12,440 nucleotides of DNA from the NCBI GenBank assembly GCA_016191985.1, contig JACPVB010000178.1, positions 1 through 12,440 on the forward strand, read 5' to 3'. This stretch comes from Chloroflexota bacterium (GTDB lineage Bacteria; Chloroflexota; Anaerolineae; Anaerolineales; Villigracilaceae). A program made the position numbers and the translations under genes. Shown piece after piece: positions 5,786-12,440 of the stretch (its first letter is position 1; every line of letters starts with the position of its first letter). The notes below the pieces were generated by a model. The model was not told where the DNA came from, made no database searches, and was given only the letters and a program-made list of their open reading frames with translations.

Positions 5786-7711
5786 ATGCAGAGCACAGTA
5801 CAGTCCACTAAACCACAAAACCAGTTGGTCTCCCGCTTTTTGGGTTTCTGGCAGGTATTCAGGAAAAACCGCAGCGGCCTTATCGGGCTGGGGATGCTTA
5901 TCCTTATCATTTTTGTGGCGGTCTTTGCCCCGTTGATCGCGCCCCACGACTCTTCCTCATCTGCCAACGTGGAAATTGGCGATATTTATCTACAGCCCAG
6001 CGCAACTCACTGGTTTGGGACAGATGACGCCGGGCAGGACGTCTTCTCGAATTTCATTTTCGGCGCGCGCGTTTCGTTGACAGTCGGTTTCTTCGCAGCA
6101 TTTATCTCCATCATTGTTGGTGGAATCTTCGGGTTGGTGGCGGGCTTTTTCGGCGGGCGCTGGGAAAATTTCCTCATGCGCTTTACAGATATTATGCTCG
6201 TCATTCCAGATCTGCCGCTCATGGTTGTGATCGTGGCGTTGACAAAACCCGCCCTGCTTAATATTATTTTTGTGATTGGCCTGCTTGGGTGGACGACCAC
6301 TGCGCGCGTTGTCCGTTCCCAGACATTGGCGGTTAAATCTCGAAAGTTCGTTTTACGCGCGCGCGCCATTGGCGCCGGCAGGGGGCACATCGTTGCCCGT
6401 CACATTCTGCCTTTGGTAATGCCAATCCTGGTTGTGCAGGCTGTGCTGGTAGTTTCACTGGCGATCCTGAATGAAAGCGCCCTGTCGTTTCTCGGCCTCG
6501 GCGATCCCACCACCCTCTCATGGGGACAAATGCTCAACTACGCCTTCGGGCGCGGGGCCATGTCCACGGGGGCATGGTGGGCATTGGTTGTCCCGGGCTT
6601 TGGAATCGTTTGGGTGGTGCTGGGATTAACCCTGCTTGGGCAGGGACTTGAAAAGGTCTTAAACCCAAGGCTTGAAACCCATCATTTGATGCCGGGCAGG
6701 CCTTCGGTCCAGAAAGAGGCGGGGTGGGAAGTTGTCAAAAAGGGCACGTTGCTCGAAGTCCAAAATTTATCCATTAATTATGTGAACGAGGGCAAACCTC
6801 CCGCGCGTGCTGTTGAGAATGTCAGCTTCACGTTGAAGGAAGGTGAATTGATTGGCCTGGTCGGTGAAAGCGGATGCGGGAAAACGACGCTCATGCTTGC
6901 GCTTTTGCGTTTACTGCCCGCCGCGGGACAGATCGTAAATGGAAAAGTTTTCTTCAACGGCAGGGACCTCGTCACGCTCAGTGATGATGAATTGAACAAC
7001 ATCCGCTGGAGTGGAATTTCGATTGTTTTTCAAGGCGCGATGAATGCGCTCAACCCTGTGCGGCCTGTTGGAGAGCAGATCAGTGAAGCGATCACCAGAC
7101 ACCTGGCAAACTCTTCAAAAGAAAAAGTTGAAGCGCGCGTGATCGAGCTATTGGAGCTTGTGGGCATTGCCTCTGATCATAAAGATCATTACCCGCATCA
7201 GTATTCCGGTGGGATGCGCCAGCGCGCCATGATCGCGATGGCGCTGGCTTGTAACCCACAGGTGATCATCGCCGACGAGCCGACGACGGCGCTGGATGTG
7301 ATGATCCAGGCGCAGATCCTTGAATTGCTGGATGACCTTCGCAAGAAACTGGGGCTGGCCGTTATTTTCGTAACTCACGACCTCGGTGTTGTTGCGGAAA
7401 TGTGCGACAAGGTTCTGGTGATGTACGGCGGTGTGACGGCTGAATACGCCGACGTAGATGTGATCTACAACACCCCAAAACACCCCTACACCCAAGAATT
7501 GTTGAAAGCCTTCCCAGACCTGACAAAGCCAAAGAAAAAATTATCGTCCATTCCCGGCTATCCTCCACGCCTCGAGGCGCTGCCGGCGGGCTGCCGTTTT
7601 GCGCCGCGCTGCCCAGCCGCATTTGAGCGCTGCCACGTTGAACAACCATCCCTCCACATTCTGGCCGATGGACATATCGCCAGTTGCCACATCGTCGAGG
7701 CTTCAAGATGA
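5786..7711 (+). CDS. Fused ABC permease (DppC/OppC type) and ATP-binding protein (DppD/OppD type)
   Basis: A 641-residue single frame joining two proteins usually encoded separately. Residues 1-300 are the second permease: a cytosolic N-terminus, a first membrane helix (about 31-50), the loop with HWFGTDDAGQDVFS (75-88), then the core with EAA motif RARAIGAGRGHIVARHILPLVMP (191-213). A short linker (about 301-320) leads to an ATPase. Its motifs are Walker A GESGCGKTT (360-368), Q-loop Gln416, signature YSGGMRQR (473-480), Walker B IIADEP (494-499) and switch His531. The C-terminal oligo_HPY region has cysteines 603, 609, 616 and 634, the pattern that holds an iron-sulphur cluster in a solved DppD. 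There is no stop or frameshift at the joint. The start ATG is four bases after the upstream permease stop, with a GGAG ahead. The end overlaps the next ATPase start as ATGA. Such fusions are known in this transporter class. Confidence 0.92.
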   Translation: MQSTVQSTKPQNQLVSRFLGFWQVFRKNRSGLIGLGMLILIIFVAVFAPLIAPHDSSSSANVEIGDIYLQPSATHWFGTDDAGQDVFSNFIFGARVSLTVGFFAAFISIIVGGIFGLVAGFFGGRWENFLMRFTDIMLVIPDLPLMVVIVALTKPALLNIIFVIGLLGWTTTARVVRSQTLAVKSRKFVLRARAIGAGRGHIVARHILPLVMPILVVQAVLVVSLAILNESALSFLGLGDPTTLSWGQMLNYAFGRGAMSTGAWWALVVPGFGIVWVVLGLTLLGQGLEKVLNPRLETHHLMPGRPSVQKEAGWEVVKKGTLLEVQNLSINYVNEGKPPARAVENVSFTLKEGELIGLVGESGCGKTTLMLALLRLLPAAGQIVNGKVFFNGRDLVTLSDDELNNIRWSGISIVFQGAMNALNPVRPVGEQISEAITRHLANSSKEKVEARVIELLELVGIASDHKDHYPHQYSGGMRQRAMIAMALACNPQVIIADEPTTALDVMIQAQILELLDDLRKKLGLAVIFVTHDLGVVAEMCDKVLVMYGGVTAEYADVDVIYNTPKHPYTQELLKAFPDLTKPKKKLSSIPGYPPRLEALPAGCRFAPRCPAAFERCHVEQPSLHILADGHIASCHIVEASR

Positions 7712-8685
7712 GCACAGAAAAATTTCTGGAAGTTAGCGGATTAAAAAAATACTTCGATGTGGGTCGTTCCACACTTTTCTCAAGTCAGTCCCGCAGCCTG
7801 CACGCAGTGGATGGCGTTGACTTCACCTTGCGGCATAGCGAAGTGATCGCGTTGGTGGGGGAGAGCGGCTGCGGCAAATCGACACTGGCGCTTTTATTGA
7901 TGGGATTGGAAGACCCCACCGAAGGCACAGTCATGTACGAAGGCCGTGACATCACGCATCTGGGCGACCATCAACGCAAGGATTTGCGCCGCAAAATTCA
8001 AATGGTTTTCCAGGACCCGTACGAATCCCTGAACCCGACCCAAACCATTGAAGAGATTGTTACCGAGCCGTTGGCTGTGCATGGGCTGACGCATGAACGT
8101 GACGAGCGCGTAAAGAAAGCCATGGAAGATGCGGGCCTAAAACCCGCCGAGGTTTATTTAAAACGTTATCCCCACGAACTCTCCGGCGGACAGCGCCAGC
8201 GCGTGGTGATCGCCGCCGCATTGGTGCTTGAGCCTGAGATCATCCTCGCCGATGAACCTGTTTCGATGCTGGATGTTTCGATCCGCGCGGAGATCATCAA
8301 CCTGCTGGCTGAGCTTCGCATCACGCGCCAGATCGCCGTCATCTTCATCACACACGATCTCGGCTCCGTTGGCTTTTTTGCTGACCGCGTGGCCGTGATG
8401 TATCTTGGCCGCATCGTCGAAATTGGCACCATGCTCGAAGTCTTGGAAAAGCCACAGCACCCATACACCAAGGCGCTTATCTCTGTCATTCCTGTGCCGA
8501 ACCCGCGCCTGAGGCGTGAGCGTATCATTCTGCAAGGTGAAACACCCAACCCCATCGACATTCCAACAGGCTGCCGTTTTCACCCGCGCTGCCCGGTTGC
8601 ATTTGCAACCTGCAATGCCAGCGACCCGCCCATGGTAACGCTCAGCAAAACACATCAGGCCGCCTGCCTGCTTCTGGTAAAGTAA
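7708..8685 (+). CDS. Oligopeptide ABC transporter ATP-binding protein, DppF/OppF type
   Basis: The second ATPase of the importer, 325 residues, expected to pair with the fused ATPase domain under the permeases. All motifs are present: Walker A GESGCGKST (51-59), Q-loop Gln102 in VFQDPYESLNP, signature LSGGQRQR (158-165), Walker B IILADEP (178-184) and switch His216. The C-terminal oligo_HPY region carries cysteines 289, 295, 302 and 320 in the same spacing type as the first ATPase. The start at 7708 is chosen because ATG overlaps the previous stop as ATGA and gives MSTEKFLEVSGLKKYF, a normal OppF-like beginning. An upstream in-frame Met at 7684 would extend it into the previous gene without benefit. 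Last gene of the transporter operon; 26 bases separate it from the methyltransferase gene. Confidence 0.95.
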   Translation: MSTEKFLEVSGLKKYFDVGRSTLFSSQSRSLHAVDGVDFTLRHSEVIALVGESGCGKSTLALLLMGLEDPTEGTVMYEGRDITHLGDHQRKDLRRKIQMVFQDPYESLNPTQTIEEIVTEPLAVHGLTHERDERVKKAMEDAGLKPAEVYLKRYPHELSGGQRQRVVIAAALVLEPEIILADEPVSMLDVSIRAEIINLLAELRITRQIAVIFITHDLGSVGFFADRVAVMYLGRIVEIGTMLEVLEKPQHPYTKALISVIPVPNPRLRRERIILQGETPNPIDIPTGCRFHPRCPVAFATCNASDPPMVTLSKTHQAACLLLVK

Positions 8686-8703
8686 CGCAAAATTAATTTT
8701 GCG
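8686..8703. repeat. Perfect 18-base palindrome between operons
   Basis: CGCAAAATTAATTTTGCG is its own reverse complement. It starts directly after the ATPase stop and ends eight bases before the methyltransferase ATG. As RNA it could form a seven-pair stem with a TTAA loop, but no T-run follows, so it is a poor terminator. It could be a dimeric regulator's operator or a stem hiding the next gene's start region, which has no clear Shine-Dalgarno. Confidence 0.5.
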
Positions 8704-8711
8704 CTACAAAT

Positions 8712-9509
8712 ATGGACATCATCAGCCTGCAAAACCCAAAAGTGAAATACATCGTAAAACTCCGCGAGGATAAACGCGCGCGTCAGCGCGACGGGTTGTT
8801 TCTTGTGGAAGGCCACGATGAGTTGACTCTCGCCCTCGATTCTGGACTGCGACCGCAAACGCTTCTGACCGCGCCCGAGCTTGCCAGCCGATCTATTGAT
8901 ATTCCCAACGCTGAATTAACCACCGTCAGCCGCGCGGTCTTCGAGAAAATGTCGTATCGTGATAACCCCGATGGCTGGCTTGGCATTTTCCCCATCCCAA
9001 AAATTTCATTGGATGATTTGAAATTATCCGAGTCGCCGCTGGTGATCGTGGCCGAGTCTGTCGAAAAGCCCGGCAACCTCGGCGCGATCTTGCGCACAGC
9101 GGATGCCGCCAAGGTTGATGCCGTCCTCGTCTGTGACCCGCGCGTGGATTTGTGGAATCCCAACGTCATCCGCGCCAGCCGGGGGGCGGTCTTTGCCGTA
9201 CCCACCGTCGAGGTTGAGTCGCCGAATGCGCTGGCATGGCTCAGATTAAGAAAGATGCGGGTTTTGGCGGCCACGCCATCTGCTGAGACGTTGTACACCG
9301 ATGTCGATCTCAGGGAACCCATCGCAATTGCCGTCGGCACGGAGGATGAAGGGCTGACCGATTTTTGGATGCAAAATGCGGATCTGAAGGTCAAAATCCC
9401 CATGTTGGGGAAGGTTAATTCGCTGAATGTTTCGATTGCAACGGCACTGATAACCTACGAATCTGTCAGGCAAAGAAATAGCAGGCAATTTTTGCCAACA
9501 AGGGATTAG
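8712..9509 (+). CDS. TrmH/SpoU-family RNA 2'-O-ribose methyltransferase
   Basis: A 265-residue SPOUT-class enzyme expected to methylate a ribose 2'-hydroxyl in rRNA or tRNA with S-adenosylmethionine. The N-terminal part (1-90) is a substrate-binding domain of the SpoU_sub_bind type: SLQNPKVKYIVKLREDKRAR, then LFLVEG. The catalytic knot shows its three motifs: motif 1 with EKPGNLGAILRTADA (118-132, key Asn122 and Arg128), motif 2 with VGTEDEGLT (208-216), and motif 3 with IPMLGKVNSLNVSIATA (229-245). Length is normal. The target nucleotide cannot be assigned from sequence alone. No strong Shine-Dalgarno precedes the ATG, but the start matches the usual N-terminus. The next gene starts 12 bases after the stop, so these genes are probably co-transcribed. 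Confidence 0.93.
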   Translation: MDIISLQNPKVKYIVKLREDKRARQRDGLFLVEGHDELTLALDSGLRPQTLLTAPELASRSIDIPNAELTTVSRAVFEKMSYRDNPDGWLGIFPIPKISLDDLKLSESPLVIVAESVEKPGNLGAILRTADAAKVDAVLVCDPRVDLWNPNVIRASRGAVFAVPTVEVESPNALAWLRLRKMRVLAATPSAETLYTDVDLREPIAIAVGTEDEGLTDFWMQNADLKVKIPMLGKVNSLNVSIATALITYESVRQRNSRQFLPTRD

Positions 9510-9521
9510 AATTGCCCGAAA

Positions 9522-11117
9522 ATGAAAGAAAGCAAGCCTGTCCCACCACAATCTGAATTGGTTTTCGCCCGATTGGGGAAGGAGTTGAGTGCAACTGCAA
9601 GTGCGGTTGCCGCCGCAGAGATCATCTTAAACGCCGCAAATGATTTGATCGGTTGGGATGCCTGTTACCTTATTTTGTACGACCCGGAACAGGGCGGCAG
9701 GCCGCGCCCCCTGCTGGCCATAGACACGATCAATAATGAGCGGGTGGTTGAGTATGATGTTGTCCCTGAAAAGCCAAGTGAAAATATGCTGCGGGCAATT
9801 CGGGAGGACGGTTTTATGTCTTTATACGAAGAGGTGTTTGATATTGCTCCATCCCTGTCTTTTGGGGACCGGGGACAAAGGACTTTGTCGCAATTATTTG
9901 TTCCGGTGCGCAGCGGCGAACGCACGATTGGCGTGCTTTCAATTCAGAGTTATCGCAAACATGCCTATACAATAAGTTCACTCGAAACCCTGAAGACTCT
10001 CTCCAACCATTGCGCTGGCGCCATGGAAAGGATCTGGGCCCAGGAAGCCCTGACATTAATGGCGGAACGATTAAAGGTGTTGTACCAGGCCGCTCACGCC
10101 GTCAGCGCCAGCCTGGATATGGACGAACTCTGTGACGCCATTCACCGCACCGTTGAAAAGGTAATGCCCTGCGATGATTTTGTGATCGACGGATACGATG
10201 CGAAAACGAATGAGATTCTGCCGATTTACGCCATTGAATATCCGCGCAAGCGGGTTACCACGGAAAAATATTTTGCCGACCACGGCATGGCCGGCAGGAT
10301 CGTCCACACACAGGCGTCCATTTTATTCAACAGTGTAGAGGAAATGAACGTCAGTGGGATCAGCTTTGAGCTGTATGGAAGCGCGAAGCCGGACGCCACC
10401 CAGTCCATTTTGGCGGTGCCGATGATCCTGCATGGAAAAGTTGTTGGAATGATCTCTGCGCAATCGTACAAGGAAAATGCCTACACAAACGACGACCTGT
10501 ATTTGCTCCAACTGCTGGCGTCTCATGCGGCGATTGCAATCGAAAACTCGCGTCTTTTTACAACCATCCAATACCTGGCGGATACCGATCCGCTGACCGG
10601 CATCCTGACGCGCCGCAAGTTCTTTGAATTGGCAGAGCGCGAGTTCAACCGCACAAAACGATACAAAAAGCCGCTCTCGGTCATCATGCTGGACGTGGAT
10701 GAATTTAAAAAATTCAACGATAGATTCGGCCACCAGGTCGGCGACATGGTTTTGAAACTGGTTGCGTCTCAATGCAAATCGTCCCTGAGGGATGTGGATA
10801 TATTAGGCAGGCTGGGCGGCGAGGAATTTTCAGTGGCCCTGCCAGGTACGAACCTGGAGCAGGCTGTGCAGGTGGCCACCCGTTTGTGCAGGCTGGTGGA
10901 AGAGGCAAATCTCGAAGAGGCCGAGCATCTGTTTGAAGTGACAACCGGCGAGAGGATCGAGAAGGATGCGGTGAAAGTCACCGTGAGTGTGGGCGTGGCG
11001 GCCTGCGATGAGTCGTGCAAGAATATCGATATGTTGATGGATCACGCCGACCGCGCCATGTATACCGTGAAAAATATGGGACGAAACAAAATCAATGTTT
11101 GGAAAAACGGAGCGTAA
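9522..11117 (+). CDS. GAF-GAF-GGDEF diguanylate cyclase
   Basis: A soluble 531-residue signalling protein that would make cyclic di-GMP from two GTP. Two GAF-like sensor domains can be seen (about 30-170 and 190-345), both with late strands of the type VPV-x5-IGVLSIQSY and VPM-x4-VVGMISAQSY; no transmembrane segment or signal peptide is present. The GGDEF domain runs from about 348. It has TDPLTGILTRRKF (355-367), metal-binding DVDEF (391-395) and the active-site variant GGEEF (432-436), which is catalytically competent in known cyclases. An RxxD inhibitory site (Arg423 to Asp426) lies five residues before it, suggesting product feedback. The ligand of the GAF domains is unknown. The start ATG lacks a clear Shine-Dalgarno; it follows the methyltransferase stop by 12 bases. 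The dehydrogenase gene begins two bases after its stop. Confidence 0.93.
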   Translation: MKESKPVPPQSELVFARLGKELSATASAVAAAEIILNAANDLIGWDACYLILYDPEQGGRPRPLLAIDTINNERVVEYDVVPEKPSENMLRAIREDGFMSLYEEVFDIAPSLSFGDRGQRTLSQLFVPVRSGERTIGVLSIQSYRKHAYTISSLETLKTLSNHCAGAMERIWAQEALTLMAERLKVLYQAAHAVSASLDMDELCDAIHRTVEKVMPCDDFVIDGYDAKTNEILPIYAIEYPRKRVTTEKYFADHGMAGRIVHTQASILFNSVEEMNVSGISFELYGSAKPDATQSILAVPMILHGKVVGMISAQSYKENAYTNDDLYLLQLLASHAAIAIENSRLFTTIQYLADTDPLTGILTRRKFFELAEREFNRTKRYKKPLSVIMLDVDEFKKFNDRFGHQVGDMVLKLVASQCKSSLRDVDILGRLGGEEFSVALPGTNLEQAVQVATRLCRLVEEANLEEAEHLFEVTTGERIEKDAVKVTVSVGVAACDESCKNIDMLMDHADRAMYTVKNMGRNKINVWKNGA

Positions 11118-11119
11118 GT

Positions 11120-12070
11120 ATGCAGGCGTTATGGCTTGAGAACAATCAAATTTCACTACGCGAGGTTTCAAGGCCAGTCAAACCCGGCGAGGCATTGATA
11201 AAAATCCGCAAGGCGGGGATTTGCAGCACCGACCTTGAGCTGGTGAGGGGATATTATCCATACACCGGGATTCTCGGCCACGAATTTGTGGGCGAAGTAG
11301 TGGAATCGCCTGATACAACCTGGGTTGGCGCTCGCGTGGTTGGAGAGATCAATGCGGTGTGCGGCGCATGTGAAGCCTGTTTGAATGGACGTCCCACGCA
11401 TTGCGAGAACCGCACTGTGCTGGGGATATCCAACCGCGATGGCGTATTTGCGGAATACACAACCCTGCCGCTTGCAAATTTACATCGTGTCCCCGATTCT
11501 GTTTCCGATGAAATGGCTGTTTTTACCGAGCCGCTTGCCGCCGCGTTGGAGATTCAGGAGCAGATTCAAATCAAATCTACAGACCGTGTGTTGGTGGTTG
11601 GCGCAGGCAGGCTGGGACAATTGATCGCGCAGACTTTGGCGTTAACAGGTTGTAACTTGAGCGTCGTTGCACGGCATACATTCCCAAAGAAACTGCTCAC
11701 AGCGCGGGGAATTCGTATCACGTCCGAGGAAGAGATAAAGCCGCATCAATGGGACATCGTTGTGGAAGTGACAGGCTCGCCGGATGGGTTCAACCTTGCG
11801 AGAAAGGCCATCCGTCCGCGCGGAACGCTGGTGTTGAAATCCACATACAAGGGCGAAATGACCGTGGACTTTTCCTCCATCGTGGTGGACGAGATCAACA
11901 TCCTCGGCTCGCGCTGCGGCCCTTTTGAGCCTGCCTTGCAGTTGCTGGAAAAACGCGAAGTAGACCCCACCGTGTTAATTGCGGATGAATTTAAGTTGGG
12001 AGATGTTTTGAAGGCTTTCGAGAAAGCCGCCCAGCCCGGTGTATTGAAGGTGCTTGTGGAAAATAAGTAA
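11120..12070 (+). CDS. Zinc-dependent medium-chain (alcohol-type) dehydrogenase
   Basis: A 316-residue member of the MDR family, somewhat shorter than the usual 340-370, that would oxidise an alcohol or reduce a carbonyl with a nicotinamide cofactor. The catalytic zinc site is present: Cys35 (GICSTD), His54-Glu55 (GHE) and Glu137 (TEP). The structural zinc lobe has Cys81, Cys84, Cys87 and Cys95. The cofactor fold shows GAGRLG (161-166). At the end of the second strand (around residues 181-187, SVVARHT) there is no acidic residue, and Arg185 is nearby. This could favour NADP(H), as an inference only. The start at 11120 has a GGAG seven bases before it and gives MQALWLENNQISLREV, a normal family start; a longer frame from 11015 would run through the cyclase gene. 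Substrate unknown. Confidence 0.92.
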   Translation: MQALWLENNQISLREVSRPVKPGEALIKIRKAGICSTDLELVRGYYPYTGILGHEFVGEVVESPDTTWVGARVVGEINAVCGACEACLNGRPTHCENRTVLGISNRDGVFAEYTTLPLANLHRVPDSVSDEMAVFTEPLAAALEIQEQIQIKSTDRVLVVGAGRLGQLIAQTLALTGCNLSVVARHTFPKKLLTARGIRITSEEEIKPHQWDIVVEVTGSPDGFNLARKAIRPRGTLVLKSTYKGEMTVDFSSIVVDEINILGSRCGPFEPALQLLEKREVDPTVLIADEFKLGDVLKAFEKAAQPGVLKVLVENK

Positions 12071-12086
12071 CTCACATTTCTGCTTA

Positions 12087-12092
12087 TGGAGG
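12087..12092 (+). promoter_or_regulatory. Ribosome binding site of the partial lipoprotein gene
   Basis: TGGAGG, four bases before the ATG at 12097, within the 26-base gap after the dehydrogenase gene. It supports this start for the truncated lipoprotein. Confidence 0.65.
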
Positions 12093-12096
12093 CAAA

Positions 12097-12440
12097 ATGT
12101 TTACTGGTATTTCACGTTATCTGTTCAGTTTTGTATTGATCGTTGCTTTGTCTGCCTGCCAACCAGCCCCTGACACTGCCGCCCCTGCGTCACCATCGCC
12201 GGAACCTCCTTCGCCCACGTCCACACCAGCGCCAACCCAAGAACAAGCCACGCCTATCCCAACCGCAAATTTTTTACTTGAAGACATTCTCGGCATATGG
12301 ACTCGTTCCGACCCGGAGCGCGGCGATCTTTTTATTATTATCAACAGCGACGGATCATATAACGCCTCGCATGGCTCACCGGATAGCATTGTCCATGCCG
12401 GGGCGTACACACTGGAGGGTCGCATCTTCACTTTTGTGGA
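12097..12440 (+). CDS. Putative lipoprotein with proline-rich linker (cut by window edge)
   Basis: The first 114 codons of a gene that runs out of the window. It starts with a lipoprotein signal peptide: MFTGISRY, a hydrophobic core, and lipobox LSAC with Cys21. A low-complexity linker rich in Pro, Ser, Thr and Ala (about 22-57) would tether the protein to the outside of the membrane. From about residue 60 a globular domain begins, with alternating strands such as DILGIWTRSDPERG, LFIIINSDGSY and HAGAYTLEGRIFTF. This resembles lipocalin-like or similar small beta-barrel domains (weak recollection). I do not recognise a specific function. It follows the dehydrogenase by 26 bases and may belong to the same transcript. 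Signal and linker are clear; the domain name is not. Confidence 0.8.
   Translation, partial: MFTGISRYLFSFVLIVALSACQPAPDTAAPASPSPEPPSPTSTPAPTQEQATPIPTANFLLEDILGIWTRSDPERGDLFIIINSDGSYNASHGSPDSIVHAGAYTLEGRIFTFV

Noticed and set aside
7362..7772. 136-codon minus-strand frame across the two ATPase genes
   Set aside because: Antisense shadow over two genes with complete ABC motifs; Arg/Pro-rich composition typical of a shadow frame.
8158..8655. 165- and 131-codon minus-strand frames in the second ATPase gene
   Set aside because: Antisense shadows, composition unlike real proteins, no start signals.
8783..9403. 206-codon minus-strand frame in the methyltransferase gene
   Set aside because: Ser/Thr/Arg-rich antisense shadow of a well-conserved SPOUT enzyme.
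11015..11119. Longer start for the dehydrogenase within the cyclase gene
   Set aside because: The extra 35 residues are an out-of-frame reading of the cyclase; the ATG at 11120 has a ribosome site and a normal MDR start.
12117..12431. 104-codon minus-strand frame at the right edge
   Set aside because: Antisense to the Pro-rich linker of the lipoprotein gene, giving a Gly/Ala/Val-rich shadow; the plus strand has signal peptide, lipobox and ribosome site.
1..12440. CRISPR array, tRNA, rRNA or known riboswitch
   Set aside because: No regularly spaced repeats, cloverleaf-like genes or recognisable riboswitch core were seen on reading the intergenic stretches; small RNAs cannot be ruled out.

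Overview
The window looks like a piece of a mid-GC bacterial chromosome. The protein styles suggest an anaerobic or heterotrophic environmental bacterium of the Chloroflexota (Anaerolineae) type: lipoproteins with a short LASC or LSAC lipobox, an oligopeptide ABC operon with a permease-ATPase fusion, a GAF-GAF-GGDEF protein, and a dispersed intergenic repeat. The taxonomic call is inference from overall resemblance. No marker gene proves it. There is no tRNA, rRNA, CRISPR array, phage gene or transposase.

Left part (1-2659, minus strand): a three-gene operon read right to left. A cytoplasmic S9-family serine peptidase (806-2659) is followed by a GNAT acetyltransferase (303-809), joined to it by a 4-base ATGA overlap. 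Then comes the start of a creatininase-family protein with a TTG start, cut by the window edge (1-270). The GNAT frame carries an in-frame TAA at codon 15, so it is either a fresh nonsense mutation, a reinitiation case or a sequence error. The creatininase-like protein lacks the usual metal-binding E-x-H at the expected place.

Divergent intergenic region (2660-3041): this holds a probable non-autonomous mobile repeat. It has about 17-base inverted ends with 15 matches, flanked by a perfect 11-base direct repeat. An AT-rich promoter-like tract follows, then a possible 10-codon leader ORF, then a long terminator-shaped hairpin just upstream of the transporter operon.

Middle (3042-8685, plus strand): a complete oligopeptide-type ABC importer operon in the order binding lipoprotein, permease, permease fused to the first ATPase, second ATPase. 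A perfect 11-base-pair hairpin lies between the binding-protein stop and the likely true start of the first permease. The divergently placed S9 peptidase would fit peptide uptake followed by intracellular peptide breakdown.

Right part (8712-12440, plus strand): four closely spaced genes, probably one transcription unit. They are a TrmH/SpoU-type RNA 2'-O-ribose methyltransferase, a soluble GAF-GAF-GGDEF diguanylate cyclase, a zinc-dependent medium-chain dehydrogenase, and the beginning of a lipoprotein with a proline-rich linker. An 18-base perfect palindrome sits between the transporter operon and this group.

Most genes are ordinary. The items most worth a second look are the mobile repeat, the interrupted GNAT gene, the two operon hairpins, the permease-ATPase fusion and the atypical creatininase-like protein. 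I saw no clearly new defence, phage or biosynthetic system here.
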